Assembly: GCA_009469585.1 (NCBI GenBank)
Contig: SSXW01000010.1
Span: forward strand, 1 to 64,000
Source: Dechloromonas sp. Dech2017
GTDB lineage: Bacteria > Pseudomonadota > Gammaproteobacteria > Burkholderiales > Rhodocyclaceae
Length of the DNA stretch: 64,000 bases
Direction: 5' to 3'
Shown: one piece after another, positions 1 through 10,152 of the stretch
Layout: every line of letters begins with the position of its first letter
Position numbering within the stretch: position 1 is the first letter of the stretch
The notes under the pieces: generated by a model
Seen by the model: only the letters and a program-made list of their open reading frames with translations
What the model was told of the DNA's origin: nothing
Databases searched by the model: none
Position numbers and translations under genes: made by a program

Positions 1-105
1 GTCCAGCGCCAGCCGCGCCATCACGCTGGCTGCCGCGTTCTGCTCCAACCTCTCAATGACTGCTTCCCAGATTTTTCCCTCCCGCTTCCATTGCTGGGCA
101 GAAGC
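1..105 (-). mobile_element. possible N-terminal fragment of an IS4-like transposase
   Basis: On the minus strand a reading frame is open from a stop at 106-108 to the window edge. It reads WKREGKIWEAVIERLEQ, then SVMARLALD. A segment of the form 'WExVIExxxxxxxxSVMAR' resembles the N-terminus of IS4-family transposases. No ATG, GTG or TTG lies before the tryptophan-rich start, so this may be a decayed 5' end or may use an unusual start. The rest lies outside the window. The identification rests on motif memory only; chance similarity is possible. Confidence 0.25.
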
Positions 106-130
106 TTACGGGGGATTTCTCTCAAAGTCG

Positions 131-161
131 TTGAAAGGGGTGGCCCTTAGATCGTTATAAT
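131..161 (+). promoter_or_regulatory. candidate promoter for the ribF-ispH operon
   Basis: A TTGAAA at 131-136 and a perfect TATAAT at 156-161 are separated by 19 bases, slightly long for a sigma-70 promoter. The -10 box lies 26 bases before the ribF start codon, so the leader would be very short. This is the only clear -10 in the upstream gap. Confidence 0.4.
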
Positions 162-187
162 TCAACGTTTTTCCCGACTCTTCCTTC

Positions 188-1108
188 ATGCGCGTCTTTC
201 GCGGCCATTCCCGCCCCGTTCCTGATCCGGTCGTTCTCGCCATCGGCAATTTCGATGGTGTGCACCTCGGTCATGCCGCGCTGGTCCGGCGTCTGGCGGA
301 GATCGGTCGCATCGACGGCCTGGTGCCGACGGTGCTGAGCTTCGAGCCGCATCCGCGCGAGTTTTTCGCGCCGGCCTCGGCCCCGGCCCGCTTGAGCACG
401 CTGCGCGAAAAGCTCGAGTTGCTGGCCGGCTGTGGCGCCGAGCAGGCGATGATCTGCCCGTTCAATGCCGGGTTTGCCGCTTTGTCGGCCGACGATTTCA
501 TCGAGCAGGTGCTGGTGCGCGGTTGCCGGGTCAGCCATCTGGTGATCGGCGACGATTTTCGCTTCGGCCATCGGCGCACCGGCGATTTCGCGCTGCTCGA
601 GCAGGCCGGCCAGCGCTTCGGCTTTGCTGTCGAAGCGATGGGCAGCATCGTGCTCGATGGCCAGCGGGTCTCCAGTTCGGCGGTGCGCCAGGCGCTGGCC
701 GCCGGCGACATGGCGCATGCGGCCCGCCTGCTCGGCCGCCCGTACATCATGGACGGCCAGGTGTTGCATGGCCAGAAACTCGGGCGCCAACTGGGTTTTG
801 CCACGGCCAACCTGCGCATCAAGCACAATCCGCTGCCGATGACCGGCGTCTTCGCCGTCGAGGTCAGCGGTCTCGATGCGACACCCTTGCCCGGCGTCGC
901 CAATCTCGGCGTGCGGCCGACGGTGGGGGGTACCCGGCCGTTGCTCGAGGTGCATCTGTTCGATTTCGATCGCGACATCTACGGCGCCCACATTGCGGTT
1001 CGCTTCGTGCACAAGCTGCGCGATGAGCGCCGTTTCGACAACTTTGATGCCCTCAAGGCGCAGATCGCGGCCGATGCCGCGGCGGCGCGGGCCTTTTTCA
1101 AGCAGTGA
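188..1108 (+). CDS. ribF: bifunctional riboflavin kinase / FAD synthetase
   Basis: Converts riboflavin to FMN and then FMN to FAD in the cytoplasm, using ATP for both steps. The 306-residue length is usual for the bifunctional enzyme. The N-terminal adenylyltransferase domain carries GNFDGVHLGH at residues 20-29, the HxGH nucleotide-binding motif. The C-terminal flavokinase domain begins near residue 185 with GRPYIMDGQV and GFATANL. It is first in a run of five same-strand genes and is separated from ileS by only 9 bases, as is common in betaproteobacteria. The ATG at 188 is the first after the candidate promoter. Identification is secure. Confidence 0.95.
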   Translation: MRVFRGHSRPVPDPVVLAIGNFDGVHLGHAALVRRLAEIGRIDGLVPTVLSFEPHPREFFAPASAPARLSTLREKLELLAGCGAEQAMICPFNAGFAALSADDFIEQVLVRGCRVSHLVIGDDFRFGHRRTGDFALLEQAGQRFGFAVEAMGSIVLDGQRVSSSAVRQALAAGDMAHAARLLGRPYIMDGQVLHGQKLGRQLGFATANLRIKHNPLPMTGVFAVEVSGLDATPLPGVANLGVRPTVGGTRPLLEVHLFDFDRDIYGAHIAVRFVHKLRDERRFDNFDALKAQIAADAAAARAFFKQ

Positions 1109-1117
1109 GCAAGCACC

Positions 1118-3928
1118 ATGGCTGATTACAAGGACACCCTGAATCTTCCCGACACGCCTTTCCCGATGCGCGGCGACCTGCCCAAGCGCGAGCCGCAATG
1201 GGTCGGGCAGTGGCAGCAGAAGAAGCTTTACCAGCGCATCCGCGAGATCAGCGCCGGCCGGCCGCGCTTCGTGCTGCACGACGGCCCGCCCTACGCCAAC
1301 GGCGACATCCACATCGGCCACGCGGTCAACAAGGTGTTGAAGGACATCATCGTCCGTTCGAAAACCCTTTCCGGTTTCGATGCGCCCTACGTGCCGGGCT
1401 GGGACTGCCACGGCCTGCCCATCGAGCACCAGATCGAGAAGCTGCACGGCAAGAACATTCCCGCCGACAAGGTGCGCGAACTGTGCCGGGCCTATGCCGC
1501 CGAGCAGGTCGAGCGCCAGAAGAGGGATTTCATCCGCCTCGGCGTGCTCGGCGAGTGGGACAACCCCTACCTGACCATGGCCTTCCAGGCCGAGGCCGAG
1601 GAAATCCGGGCGCTCGGCCGGACTCTCGAGCAGGGCTACCTCTACCAGGGCCTGAAGCCGGTGAACTGGTGCCTCGACTGCGGCTCGGCGCTGGCCGAGG
1701 CGGAAGTCGAGTACGAGGACAAGAAGTCGCCGGCCATCGACGTCGCCTTCGAAGTCCATGACAACCATGCCGCCAAGCTGGCCGCCGCCTTCGGCCTGGC
1801 CCACCTGCGTGGCCCGGCCTTCGCGGTGATCTGGACGACGACGCCGTGGACGTTGCCGGCCAACGAGGCGGTCAGCGTCCATCCGGAACTGGACTACGAC
1901 CTGATCGAAACCGAGAAGGGCGCGCTGATCCTCGTCCGCGAACTGGCCGAGGCGGCGCTCAAGCGTTACGGCCTGGAAGGTACGGTGGTCGGCTCGTGCA
2001 AGGGCGGGGCGCTCGACCAGATGCTGCTCCGCCATCCCTTCCAGGAGCGCGACGTGGCCATCATCTGCGGCACGCACGTGACGACCGAGGCCGGTACCGG
2101 CCTGGTGCACACGGCGCCGGCCCATGGCGTGGACGACTACAACATCGGCCGCAAGTACGGTCTGCCGGTCAACAACCCGGTCGGCAACGACGGCAAGTTC
2201 ATCTCCACCGTGCCCGCGTTGTCGGTCGGCGAGCTGGCCGGCAAGACGGTGTGGGAGGCCAACCCGCTGGTGCTGGCCGAGCTCGAATCCCGCGGTCGAC
2301 TGCTGAAAACCGAAAAAATCGAACACAGCTACCCGCACTGCTGGCGCCACAAGACGCCGATCATTTTCCGCGCCACCACGCAGTGGTTCATCGGCATGGA
2401 AAACCGCAAGGACGAAAGCGAGCCGACGCTGCGCTGGATCGCCGAGCGCGCCGTCGACGAGACGCAGTTCTTCCCGGCCTGGGGCCGCGCCCGCCTGGAG
2501 GCGATGATGAAGACCCGGCCGGACTGGTGCGTGTCGCGCCAGCGCAACTGGGGCGTGCCGATTCCCTTCTTCCTGCACAAGGAAACCGGCCAGCCGCACC
2601 CGCGTACGGCCGAGCTGATCGAGCAGGTCGCGCTACGCGTCGAAAAGTCCGGTATCGAAGCCTGGTTCAGCCTCGAGACCGCCGAACTGCTCGGCGCCGA
2701 GGCCGAGCACTACGTCAAGATGAAGGACACGCTCGACGTCTGGTTCGATTCCGGCACCACGCACTGGCACGTGCTGCGCGGCTCGCACGCCGCCCAGTCG
2801 ACCTACCCGGCCGACCTCTATCTCGAAGGCTCCGACCAGCATCGGGGCTGGTTCCAGTCCTCGTTGCTCTCCGGCTGCGCCATCGACGGCCGCGCCCCGT
2901 ACAAGGCCTTGCTGACGCACGGTTTCGTCGTCGACGGCAAGGGCCACAAGATGTCCAAGTCGAAGGGCAACGTCATCGCGCCACAGCAGGTTTCCGACAA
3001 GATGGGCGCCGATATCCTGCGCCTGTGGGTGGCTTCGACCGATTACTCGGGCGAGCTGACCATCTCCGACGAAATCCTCAAGCGCGTCGTCGAGGGCTAC
3101 CGCCGCATCCGCAACACGCTGCGCTTCCTGCTCGCCAATGTCTCCGACTTCGACGCCGCGGCCGACATGCTGCCGGTCGACCAGTGGCTGGAAATCGACC
3201 GCTACGCGCTGGCCCTGACCCGCGACTTGCAGGACGGCTGCCGCGCCGATTTCGACCGCTACGAGTTCCACCGCGTCGTCCAGGCCCTGCAGACCTTCTG
3301 CTCCGAAGACCTCGGCGGCTTCTACCTCGACATCCTGAAAGACCGCCTGTACACCACAGCGCCCAAGTCGGTGGCCCGCCGCTCGGCGCAGTCGGCCTTG
3401 TGGCACATCACGCAGAGCTTCGTTCGCCTGCTGGCGCCGATCACTTCGTTCACCGCCGAGGAGGTGTGGGCCGTGCTCAATGGCAACACCAGCGGCAACG
3501 CCGACGATTCGGTGATGTTCCAGGTCTGGCACGAGCTGCCGGCCCAGGCCGGCGAGGGCGAACTGCTCGCCAAGTGGGCGCTGATCCGCAGCGCCCGGGC
3601 CGACGTCACCAAGGCGCTGGAAGCCCAGCGCGAAGCCGGCAAGATCGGCTCGGCGCTACAGGCGGCCGTCGAAATCCGCTGCGCCGGCGAGCAGTACGCG
3701 GCGCTGGCCTCGCTCGGCGAGGATTTGAAATTTGTCTTCATTTGCTCGTCGACCGTAGCGGTGCAGGACGAGACGGCCCAGGTCGTCGCCACCCCGCTCG
3801 AGCACGCCAAGTGCGAGCGCTGCTGGCATGTGCGCGACGACGTCGGCGCCGATGCGGCGCATCCCGGCCTGTGCGGCCGTTGCGTCAGCAACCTGCACGG
3901 TGCCGGCGAGGCTCGCCGCTGTGCCTGA
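1118..3928 (+). CDS. ileS: isoleucyl-tRNA synthetase
   Basis: Class I aminoacyl-tRNA synthetase that charges tRNA-Ile and edits valine. The protein has 936 residues, standard for the bacterial enzyme. The HIGH signature is at residues 65-68 ([11 protein letters not shown]) and the KMSKS loop appears as [10 protein letters not shown] in the second half. The editing domain carries the TTPWTLPAN segment. The C-terminus has the zinc-binding pairs CERC and CGRC. The last codons overlap the GTG start of lspA. A weak match to the interspersed repeat described below falls at about 3740-3765 inside the coding sequence. Confidence 0.97.
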   Translation: MADYKDTLNLPDTPFPMRGDLPKREPQWVGQWQQKKLYQRIREISAGRPRFVLHDGPPYANGDIHIGHAVNKVLKDIIVRSKTLSGFDAPYVPGWDCHGLPIEHQIEKLHGKNIPADKVRELCRAYAAEQVERQKRDFIRLGVLGEWDNPYLTMAFQAEAEEIRALGRTLEQGYLYQGLKPVNWCLDCGSALAEAEVEYEDKKSPAIDVAFEVHDNHAAKLAAAFGLAHLRGPAFAVIWTTTPWTLPANEAVSVHPELDYDLIETEKGALILVRELAEAALKRYGLEGTVVGSCKGGALDQMLLRHPFQERDVAIICGTHVTTEAGTGLVHTAPAHGVDDYNIGRKYGLPVNNPVGNDGKFISTVPALSVGELAGKTVWEANPLVLAELESRGRLLKTEKIEHSYPHCWRHKTPIIFRATTQWFIGMENRKDESEPTLRWIAERAVDETQFFPAWGRARLEAMMKTRPDWCVSRQRNWGVPIPFFLHKETGQPHPRTAELIEQVALRVEKSGIEAWFSLETAELLGAEAEHYVKMKDTLDVWFDSGTTHWHVLRGSHAAQSTYPADLYLEGSDQHRGWFQSSLLSGCAIDGRAPYKALLTHGFVVDGKGHKMSKSKGNVIAPQQVSDKMGADILRLWVASTDYSGELTISDEILKRVVEGYRRIRNTLRFLLANVSDFDAAADMLPVDQWLEIDRYALALTRDLQDGCRADFDRYEFHRVVQALQTFCSEDLGGFYLDILKDRLYTTAPKSVARRSAQSALWHITQSFVRLLAPITSFTAEEVWAVLNGNTSGNADDSVMFQVWHELPAQAGEGELLAKWALIRSARADVTKALEAQREAGKIGSALQAAVEIRCAGEQYAALASLGEDLKFVFICSSTVAVQDETAQVVATPLEHAKCERCWHVRDDVGADAAHPGLCGRCVSNLHGAGEARRCA

Positions 3929-4403
3929 GGTCGGCCGCTGGTACGGGCTGGCCGGGCTGGTCATCGTCCTCGACCAGCTCAGCAAGTGGCTGGTCCTTGA
4001 AACCCTCAGCCTGGGCGAGACGATCTACGTCGCCCCGTTCTGGAACTGGGTGCTGACCTACAACCCCGGCGCCGCCTTCAGCCTTCTCGCCGACCAGCCG
4101 GGATGGCAGCGCTGGTTCTTCACGGCGCTGGCCATCGCCATTTCCGGCTGGATCGCCGTCGAGCTGAAAAGGCATCCCGGCGAAAGGCTGTTCTGCCTGG
4201 CCATGGCGATGATCATGGGCGGCGCCCTGGGCAATGTCATCGACCGCATCCGCTTCGGCGCTGTCGTCGATTTCGTGCAATGGCACGTCGCCGGCTACTA
4301 CTGGCCGGCCTTCAACGTCGCCGATTCGGCGATCACCGTCGGCGCGGTTTTTCTGGTCATTTCCCAGTTGACCGCAGCCAAAACCCAAGAGAAAACCCCA
4401 TGA
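3921..4403 (+). CDS. lspA: lipoprotein signal peptidase (signal peptidase II)
   Basis: Inner-membrane aspartyl protease that cleaves the signal peptide from diacylglyceryl-prolipoproteins. I place the start at the GTG at 3921, overlapping the ileS stop by 8 bases. This gives 160 residues beginning [12 protein letters not shown], the usual length; starts further upstream would read into the ileS zinc domain. Family signatures are [17 protein letters not shown] and FNVADS, the last two holding the catalytic aspartates. Four hydrophobic segments are visible. The stop overlaps the fkpB start as ATGA. Placement directly after ileS is a very common arrangement. Confidence 0.95.
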   Translation: MPEVGRWYGLAGLVIVLDQLSKWLVLETLSLGETIYVAPFWNWVLTYNPGAAFSLLADQPGWQRWFFTALAIAISGWIAVELKRHPGERLFCLAMAMIMGGALGNVIDRIRFGAVVDFVQWHVAGYYWPAFNVADSAITVGAVFLVISQLTAAKTQEKTP

Positions 4404-4831
4404 GCCAGACCGTCCGTTCCGACAGCTTCCTGACCCTGCACTACCGCATCACCGCCAGCGACGGCGAGGAGTTCCTGTCCACCTTCGACATGAGCCCGGC
4501 CACCCTGCAGATGGGCAGCGGCCAGCTGGCCGAAAACCTCGAAAGCGTGCTGATCGGCCTGCCGGCGCACGAGGAGTTCGTCTTCGAACTGGAGCCGGCC
4601 CAGGCCTTCGGCATGCACAACGAACGCCTGGTCGAGCGCATCGCCCGCAGCGGCCTGCCGGCCGACATGGAACTCAAGGAAAATTCCGTCGTCGAATTCA
4701 CCGCGCCCAACGGCGGCACCTTTGCCGGCTTCCTGCGCGAACTGGACGCGACCCACGCGCTCTTCGACTTCAATCACCCGATGGCCGGCAAGACGATCCG
4801 CTTCGAGGTGAAAATCATCGGAATCATGTAA
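4400..4831 (+). CDS. fkpB: FKBP-type peptidyl-prolyl cis-trans isomerase (SlpA/FkpB type)
   Basis: Predicted prolyl isomerase/chaperone of the SlpA-SlyD-like FKBP group. It has 143 residues and starts [17 protein letters not shown]. The compact FKBP fold is suggested by [15 protein letters not shown] and [19 protein letters not shown], where the family's insert-in-flap domain begins, and by [11 protein letters not shown] near the end, a signature of the SlyD-like group. The ATG overlaps the lspA stop (ATGA) and the TAA overlaps the ispH ATG (TAATG), so the three genes are very probably translationally coupled. The neighbourhood lspA-fkpB-ispH is conserved in proteobacteria. Confidence 0.92.
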   Translation: MSQTVRSDSFLTLHYRITASDGEEFLSTFDMSPATLQMGSGQLAENLESVLIGLPAHEEFVFELEPAQAFGMHNERLVERIARSGLPADMELKENSVVEFTAPNGGTFAGFLRELDATHALFDFNHPMAGKTIRFEVKIIGIM

Positions 4832-5754
4832 TGCAAATTCTCCTCGCCAACCCCCGCGGCTTCTGCGCCGGCGTCGAACGTGCCATCGCCATCGTCGAAC
4901 GCGCCCTGGAAAAATTCGGCGCGCCGATCTACGTCCGCCACGAAGTCGTGCACAACAAGTTCGTCTGCGACGACCTGCGGGCCAAGGGGGCGGTCTTCAT
5001 CGAGGAACTGCACGAGGTGCCGACCGGCGCCACCGTCATCTTCAGCGCCCACGGCGTCTCCAAGGCTGTGCGCGACGACGCCGAGGCCCGCGGCCTGAAA
5101 GTCTTCGACGCCACCTGCCCGCTGGTCACCAAGGTGCACGTCGAAGTCGGCAAGATGCGCAAGCAGACCCGCGAGGTCATCATGATCGGCCACAAGGGCC
5201 ACCCGGAAGTCGAAGGGACCATGGGGCAGAGCGAGGGCGGCATGTATCTGGTCGAAACCGCCGAGGACGTGGCCGGCCTGCAGGTCGCCCATCCCGACAG
5301 CCTGTCCTTTGTTACCCAGACGACGCTGTCGGTCGACGATGCGACGGTTGTCATCAATGCGCTGAAACAGCGCTTCCCCGACATCCAGGGACCGAAAAAG
5401 GACGACATCTGCTACGCCACGCAAAACCGCCAGGATGCGGTCAAGTCGCTGGCCGAGCAGTGCGACCTGGTCATCGTCGTCGGCAGCCCGAACAGTTCGA
5501 ACTCGCGGCGCCTGAAGGAAGTCGCCGTGGCGCGCGGCGTTGACGGCTACCTGGTCGACGGGCCCGATGAAATCGATCCGCAATGGTTCGCTGGCAAGAA
5601 AAAGATCGGCCTGACTGCCGGCGCCTCGGCCCCTGAGGTGCTCGTCGAGCGCGTGATCCAGCGCATTTCGTCGCTCGGCGGATTCGAAGTGCGCCAGTTG
5701 GTCGGGGTCGAGGAAGGCGTTTCCTTCCCCTTGCCCAAAGAACTGAGCGCTTAA
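4831..5754 (+). CDS. ispH: 4-hydroxy-3-methylbut-2-enyl diphosphate reductase
   Basis: Last enzyme of the methylerythritol phosphate isoprenoid pathway; an iron-sulfur protein that reduces HMBPP to IPP and DMAPP. It has 307 residues. The three conserved cluster cysteines are C12 (RGFCAGV), C96 (DATCPLV) and C194 ([10 protein letters not shown]). The conserved SPNSSNS and TAGASAPE motifs lie in the C-terminal third. The start codon shares its first base with the fkpB stop. The previous enzyme of the pathway, IspG, is encoded at the other end of this window. Confidence 0.97.
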   Translation: MQILLANPRGFCAGVERAIAIVERALEKFGAPIYVRHEVVHNKFVCDDLRAKGAVFIEELHEVPTGATVIFSAHGVSKAVRDDAEARGLKVFDATCPLVTKVHVEVGKMRKQTREVIMIGHKGHPEVEGTMGQSEGGMYLVETAEDVAGLQVAHPDSLSFVTQTTLSVDDATVVINALKQRFPDIQGPKKDDICYATQNRQDAVKSLAEQCDLVIVVGSPNSSNSRRLKEVAVARGVDGYLVDGPDEIDPQWFAGKKKIGLTAGASAPEVLVERVIQRISSLGGFEVRQLVGVEEGVSFPLPKELSA

Positions 5755-5996
5755 TCCTCAATCTGGCAGCAGCCGGCTGCCGCATGGTTCGGCGCGGGGT
5801 GGGGGGCGTCGATTTTTTGACGCGTCACGGTAGCGTCGAACGGCATACCTACCGCTCAAGACCGAATACCCTCCGTTGGTCGTCAGCGACAAGTCAGGCC
5901 GATTCACTTGTACTACCTTTACGGTGAGCGTAATCCTCAGGTGGCTGACGCAAGGTTTGCCACTCACCCGGTTGTAACAGTTTGGAGTCTGCAATC

Positions 5997-8900
5997 ATGA
6001 ACGGATGCTTCAGGATCAAAACCATCAGCCTCGCCGTCTCGCTGGCCTTCCCGGCCCTGGCATTCGCCGCCGAACCCTTCCCGGCCTTGCCGCCGACGCT
6101 GTCGACCGCGGTCACCCCAAATATTCTGCTGCACGTCGATAATTCGGGGAGTATGAATAATTTTGTGAATGGCAAGCGCAAGATTGCCACCGCCCGGGAT
6201 GTGGCCAAGAAGTTGATCGACAACAACAAGACCTTGCGCTGGGGCTTGTTCTCCTTCGACCCGAATTCGAATGAAAAGGCTGGGATTCTCCAGGCGCCGG
6301 TCGGGTCGACTCAGGATACCTTGAATACGGCAATTAACGCTCTCGGACCAGATACCTGGACACCCTTGGGCGAGGCGCTTTTCGAAATGACCCGGTATTG
6401 GGCTGGCGAGGAGTCCTATTACGGGAAGATTACCGGCAACTATACGAGTCCCATCCAGTATCGCTGCCAGAAAAATTTCAATATCGTCATTACCGACGGC
6501 GTGTCGACCAAGGATAACCAAATTCCCGGTTTGCCTGCCAAACCCGAAGGTGTCAAATACACCACCTACACTTCAGAGGGTGTGGCGCAAACAAAGACCT
6601 TCAAGGCCTGCGTAGACAAAAATACCGTTTCCTCGGTGACCTGCCCTGAGAAGCTTGAAGGATCTGCAGCGAACAACGCCTTCGTCGGTACCTCGGACGA
6701 TGGCTCTTCCTATGGGCGATCCATACGTGACGTGGCCATGTTCGCTTATGACAAGGATATGCGTGTGGGAGGTAACGATGCGGATGGCAAAAGTTTCGAT
6801 GATCCCAAGTTCCAGAAGCAGAACGTTGCTACCTACACCGTAGGTTTTGCTATCGATGATCCTGTGCTGAACGCAACCGCCATTGTCGGTAAGGGAAAAT
6901 ACTATACGGCTGGCAACGAGGAGACGCTGTTCGATGCCTTGACCAATGCGGTCAACAGCATTGTTGCCTCGATCTCCAATGCTGGCGGTGTTGCTGCGCA
7001 AAGCGAAACGACTACAGTCGGCAACAAGGTATTCCAGCCAGTTTTCAATCCGAATGGCTGGTACGGGGAGTTGCGTTGCTACGATCTCGATTCGAATGGC
7101 AATTTGATAACCGGTGGGTGTACCAACCCGAAGGCGGTCATTCCGGCCGTCGCCAGCCGCAAGATTTTTTCGTCGAAAGTGCTGCCGGCACAGGCGACGC
7201 CAACGGTGGCTTTCGATTTCAATAATGCGGCGGCCCCGGCTAATGCCGATGCCACGCTTGCGGCTATGACCACCCAGCAACAATCCTTGCTTGGTGCAAA
7301 CGCCAGCGAACAGAAAAATACAATCAGATTTCTGCGAGGGGAAGAGGGAATCTCCGGGTTCCGTACGCGCCCCAATGGCTTGCTTGGCGACATCATTGAC
7401 GGTCAGCCGGCCGTGGTTAGCGCACCAGCCGGTATAACCACTGACTCGGCCTATGCTTCATTCGTAGCGGCCAATTCCTCGCGTGGTATTGTCTTGATCG
7501 GTGCCAACGACGGCATGTTGCATGCCTTCAGAATTTCCGACATGGGAGAGCTGATGGGCTACATTCCATCTTCGGTCTATCCTCATCTCAAGGCATTGAC
7601 GGCTAGCGACTATGGGCAGTCCACTGGTACTCCGCATACTTTTCATGTCAATGGGACGCTCCGTCAGCAGGATGTCAAGTTTGGCAGCAACTGGAAAACC
7701 ATCGTGGCCAGCGGTTTAGGCCAGGGGGGGCAGGGCTTCCTGGCGGTCGACGCAACCGACGAGTCCGCCTTGACATCCTTGTCGACTGTCAAGTGGGAAT
7801 GGAACGATCAGAACGATAGCGAGATGGGGTATTCATTCGCGGCACCGTTGATCTATAACGTTCGCACCTCGGCCAGCACCGTGGTGCCGGCAGTCATTCT
7901 GGCAAATGGGTACAACAACAGTTATAACGATACTGGTGTCGGTGGTCAGAAGACCACTGCTGATAGCTCGGCCCTATACATCCTTAACGCTGAAACTGGA
8001 GCGCTTATCCAGAAGATCAAGGTAACCGACAGTTCTGGAGCCAATCTCGGTGCGGGTCTTTCCTCACCAGCTGGTGTTGACTTTGGGCAGGACGGTATTC
8101 TGGACTATGTCTATGCCGGGGATATGAATGGGAAGATGTGGCGTTTCGATCTTACCGATTCAAATCCAGCTAATTTCAAGGTTCATCCGACCCCGATTTT
8201 CGATGCCGGCCCGACTCACCCGATCGTGATGCGCCCGGCTATCAAACCAGTGTCGAAGAGCGATGGGACTTCACTCGGGAACCTGGTCTTGTTTGGCACC
8301 GGGAAACTTCTGACCGACGCCGATCGTACCGATGCCACGACCCAGAGTTTCTATGCGGTTCTCGACGACATGTCGTCAGCCCAGGGGACAGTAGTACTCG
8401 CCGACTTGCAGCAACGAACAATCGATTCGGAAACTACGGTTTCCTCTTCCGATTCGACCGTGCGGTCAGGAACGTACCGTAAGATTTCGACTTCCCCCTC
8501 GCTCGACCTGACTTCTACGGCGCCGGGCACAAAGAAGGGGTGGTACCTGGATTTCCCAGCTACGACAGAGCGCCTGGTTACCTCGCCCATGCTGTTCGAC
8601 GACAAGTTGCTCTTTGGCACAGGTATTACTCAGTCGACGGAAAAATGCTTGCCCGGTGGCAAGGGCTGGGTAATGGGGCTTGATCCGATGACTGGTTCGG
8701 TCACCAAGAGCTCGCGCGGCAAGGAATTCAGCTTCATCGACGTCAAGCTCGATGGCAAGTCTACGGATGCCGACAAGGTCGGCTTCTCGACCGGGTCGGC
8801 TTTCGTCAGCGGCTTCTCGAAAGATGGCATCCCGACCGAGCTGACCTATGTGGCGTCCAGCAGCAAGATTGTGACGACCACTTCTTCGGGCGCGACGCTG

Positions 8901-9131
8901 GGCGATGTTGGTCAGGTCATCGCATTGAAAGAGGCCAACATGATGGGCGTTTATACCGGAAATGCCGCGTCAGGCGTGTCGTCCGGCAACGCCATGGGCC
9001 GTCCGGCATCGACCGGGGCAGGCAAGTTGTATAGCGGCACGATCGGTGATGACAAGGTCGAGAAGGAAACCATGCTCGGGACCTCGTTTGGCATCAAGGT
9101 CGAAACCAGCACCTGGCGGGAGATCAAGTAA
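5997..9131 (+). CDS. pilY1: PilY1-type type IV pilus tip / assembly protein
   Basis: Large secreted protein associated with type IV pilus extension, retraction and surface sensing. It has 1044 residues from the ATG at 5997, which has a GGAG Shine-Dalgarno at 5985-5988; an upstream TTG at 5982 is less likely. The signal peptide is MNGCFRIKTISLAVSLAF followed by an AFAAE cleavage region. A von Willebrand A-like N-terminal half has the metal-site signature DNSGSMNN at residues 48-55. The C-terminal half is a PilY1 beta-propeller with a calcium-loop-like GQDGILDYVYAGD segment. It is first in the minor-pilin operon, whereas in Pseudomonas it follows pilX. The DNA is clearly more A+T-rich than ispH or argF. 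Confidence 0.9.
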   Translation: MNGCFRIKTISLAVSLAFPALAFAAEPFPALPPTLSTAVTPNILLHVDNSGSMNNFVNGKRKIATARDVAKKLIDNNKTLRWGLFSFDPNSNEKAGILQAPVGSTQDTLNTAINALGPDTWTPLGEALFEMTRYWAGEESYYGKITGNYTSPIQYRCQKNFNIVITDGVSTKDNQIPGLPAKPEGVKYTTYTSEGVAQTKTFKACVDKNTVSSVTCPEKLEGSAANNAFVGTSDDGSSYGRSIRDVAMFAYDKDMRVGGNDADGKSFDDPKFQKQNVATYTVGFAIDDPVLNATAIVGKGKYYTAGNEETLFDALTNAVNSIVASISNAGGVAAQSETTTVGNKVFQPVFNPNGWYGELRCYDLDSNGNLITGGCTNPKAVIPAVASRKIFSSKVLPAQATPTVAFDFNNAAAPANADATLAAMTTQQQSLLGANASEQKNTIRFLRGEEGISGFRTRPNGLLGDIIDGQPAVVSAPAGITTDSAYASFVAANSSRGIVLIGANDGMLHAFRISDMGELMGYIPSSVYPHLKALTASDYGQSTGTPHTFHVNGTLRQQDVKFGSNWKTIVASGLGQGGQGFLAVDATDESALTSLSTVKWEWNDQNDSEMGYSFAAPLIYNVRTSASTVVPAVILANGYNNSYNDTGVGGQKTTADSSALYILNAETGALIQKIKVTDSSGANLGAGLSSPAGVDFGQDGILDYVYAGDMNGKMWRFDLTDSNPANFKVHPTPIFDAGPTHPIVMRPAIKPVSKSDGTSLGNLVLFGTGKLLTDADRTDATTQSFYAVLDDMSSAQGTVVLADLQQRTIDSETTVSSSDSTVRSGTYRKISTSPSLDLTSTAPGTKKGWYLDFPATTERLVTSPMLFDDKLLFGTGITQSTEKCLPGGKGWVMGLDPMTGSVTKSSRGKEFSFIDVKLDGKSTDADKVGFSTGSAFVSGFSKDGIPTELTYVASSSKIVTTTSSGATLGDVGQVIALKEANMMGVYTGNAASGVSSGNAMGRPASTGAGKLYSGTIGDDKVEKETMLGTSFGIKVETSTWREIK

Positions 9132-9631
9132 TGAATGGCATGGCAAGGCGCCACGGCCTGGGTTTTACCCTGGTCGAGTTGATGGTGACGCTGGCGATTC
9201 TCATCATCCTGACCACCATAGCGGTACCGGGCATGACCGATCTGATTCGCGACGCACGCCTTTCTTCGCAAAGCGATTTGTTGGCGAGCACGCTGAATGC
9301 GGCGCGGTTGGAGGCCATCAAGCGTCGTCAGAATGTCACCGTCTGCCCGGCAACGGATGCCAATACCAGTACGGCTTGCTCAGGTAATGCAGGCGACTGG
9401 TCGACCGGCATTCTGGTATTTGACGGAGCAGCGGTCATTCAGCGCGTCCAGATGAAGCAGGGGCTGACCATCACGACGGCGGCGACCTCGGTCATCTTCA
9501 CCGGTACGCTGGGGAGTGCAGCGGCAACAACTTTCACCCTGTGTACAACCGGTCGTAAGGAGCATCAGATTGACGTCACCATTTCCGGGCATGTCGGTAA
9601 GCGGATTAATTCGGCTACGACCTGCGCGTAA
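9131..9631 (+). CDS. fimT: FimT/GspH-type minor prepilin
   Basis: Minor type IV pseudopilin of the FimT/FimU class, 166 residues. The prepilin peptidase site is G|FTLVELMVTLAIL after a short basic leader (MNGMARRHGLG), with glutamate at mature position 5. A GspH/FimT domain follows, including the typical SDLLASTLNAARLEAIKR helix end. A cysteine pair (CPATDANTSTAC) lies in the middle and CTTG...TTCA near the end. Its ATG overlaps the pilY1 stop (TAATG), so translation is probably coupled. Assigning it to FimT rather than FimU is by general similarity only. Confidence 0.82.
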   Translation: MNGMARRHGLGFTLVELMVTLAILIILTTIAVPGMTDLIRDARLSSQSDLLASTLNAARLEAIKRRQNVTVCPATDANTSTACSGNAGDWSTGILVFDGAAVIQRVQMKQGLTITTAATSVIFTGTLGSAAATTFTLCTTGRKEHQIDVTISGHVGKRINSATTCA

Positions 9632-9657
9632 CGGAATTGACGACTAGGGGATAGGCA

Positions 9658-10152
9658 ATGAATCAGCGTGGAATGTCGCTCATCGAGGTAATGGTCGCTG
9701 TTGTGATTCTGGCGTCGGGCCTGTTGGGGCTTGGGGCCTTGCAGTCGCGTTCGCTGGCAATGAATCAGAGTGCTCATTACCGCAGTATTGCGGCAGATGT
9801 GGCGGCGGATCTGGCTGACAGGATTCGCGCCAATCGCACGCCGTATTATGCAGTCGATGGTTTGGTTGTTCATCCTCAGCTGCCCTTGCCGCCGAATTTT
9901 GCCGACTGTCCCCAGAATACCCCGCCTGATACTGCGCCAGCCTGTACATCCGGGGGTTATTTGATGGCGGCTGAAATGGCTGAGTGGAATCAGAGTTTAA
10001 GAAGTCAGTTGCCGAATGGAACCTATGTCTTGACTCGGGACGCAACTCTTACGGCCGGCCTTTTTAGGTACAAATTGACATTGACCTGGGCACTGGATCG
10101 GGACAGCGGAACTGATGCCAGCTTCAGTACCTTTACTACGGTGATCGAATAA
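9658..10152 (+). CDS. pilV: type IV pilus modification protein / minor prepilin PilV
   Basis: Minor prepilin of 164 residues that helps initiate pilus assembly. The leader is only MNQRG and processing should occur at G|MSLIEVMVAVVILASG, followed by LLGLGALQSRSLAMNQSAH, a block typical of PilV. The C-terminal part has the CTSGGY cysteine and the LTWALDRDS strand common in this family. It starts 26 bases after fimT and its TAA overlaps the pilW ATG. Confidence in PilV is good because of the block after the signal and the gene order pilV-pilW-pilX. Confidence 0.85.
   Translation: MNQRGMSLIEVMVAVVILASGLLGLGALQSRSLAMNQSAHYRSIAADVAADLADRIRANRTPYYAVDGLVVHPQLPLPPNFADCPQNTPPDTAPACTSGGYLMAAEMAEWNQSLRSQLPNGTYVLTRDATLTAGLFRYKLTLTWALDRDSGTDASFSTFTTVIE

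Noticed and set aside
155-2599. Long minus-strand open frame across ribF and ileS
   Set aside because: It is antisense to two certain genes, has a repetitive Arg/His/Asp/Gly composition typical of antisense GC-rich frames, and shows no domain. The same applies to other long shadows such as 25326-27140 (+) and 34259-36394 (-).
5800-5990. Cyclic di-GMP riboswitch in the pilY1 leader
   Set aside because: The leader has GACGCAAGG and GGTAGGT-like pieces (the latter on the other strand), but the conserved tetraloop/receptor arrangement of GEMM-type riboswitches is not present.
5940-5996. TGGC...TTTGC before pilY1 as a sigma-54 promoter
   Set aside because: The GG and GC pairs are 16 bases apart instead of 12, so it does not fit the -24/-12 consensus.
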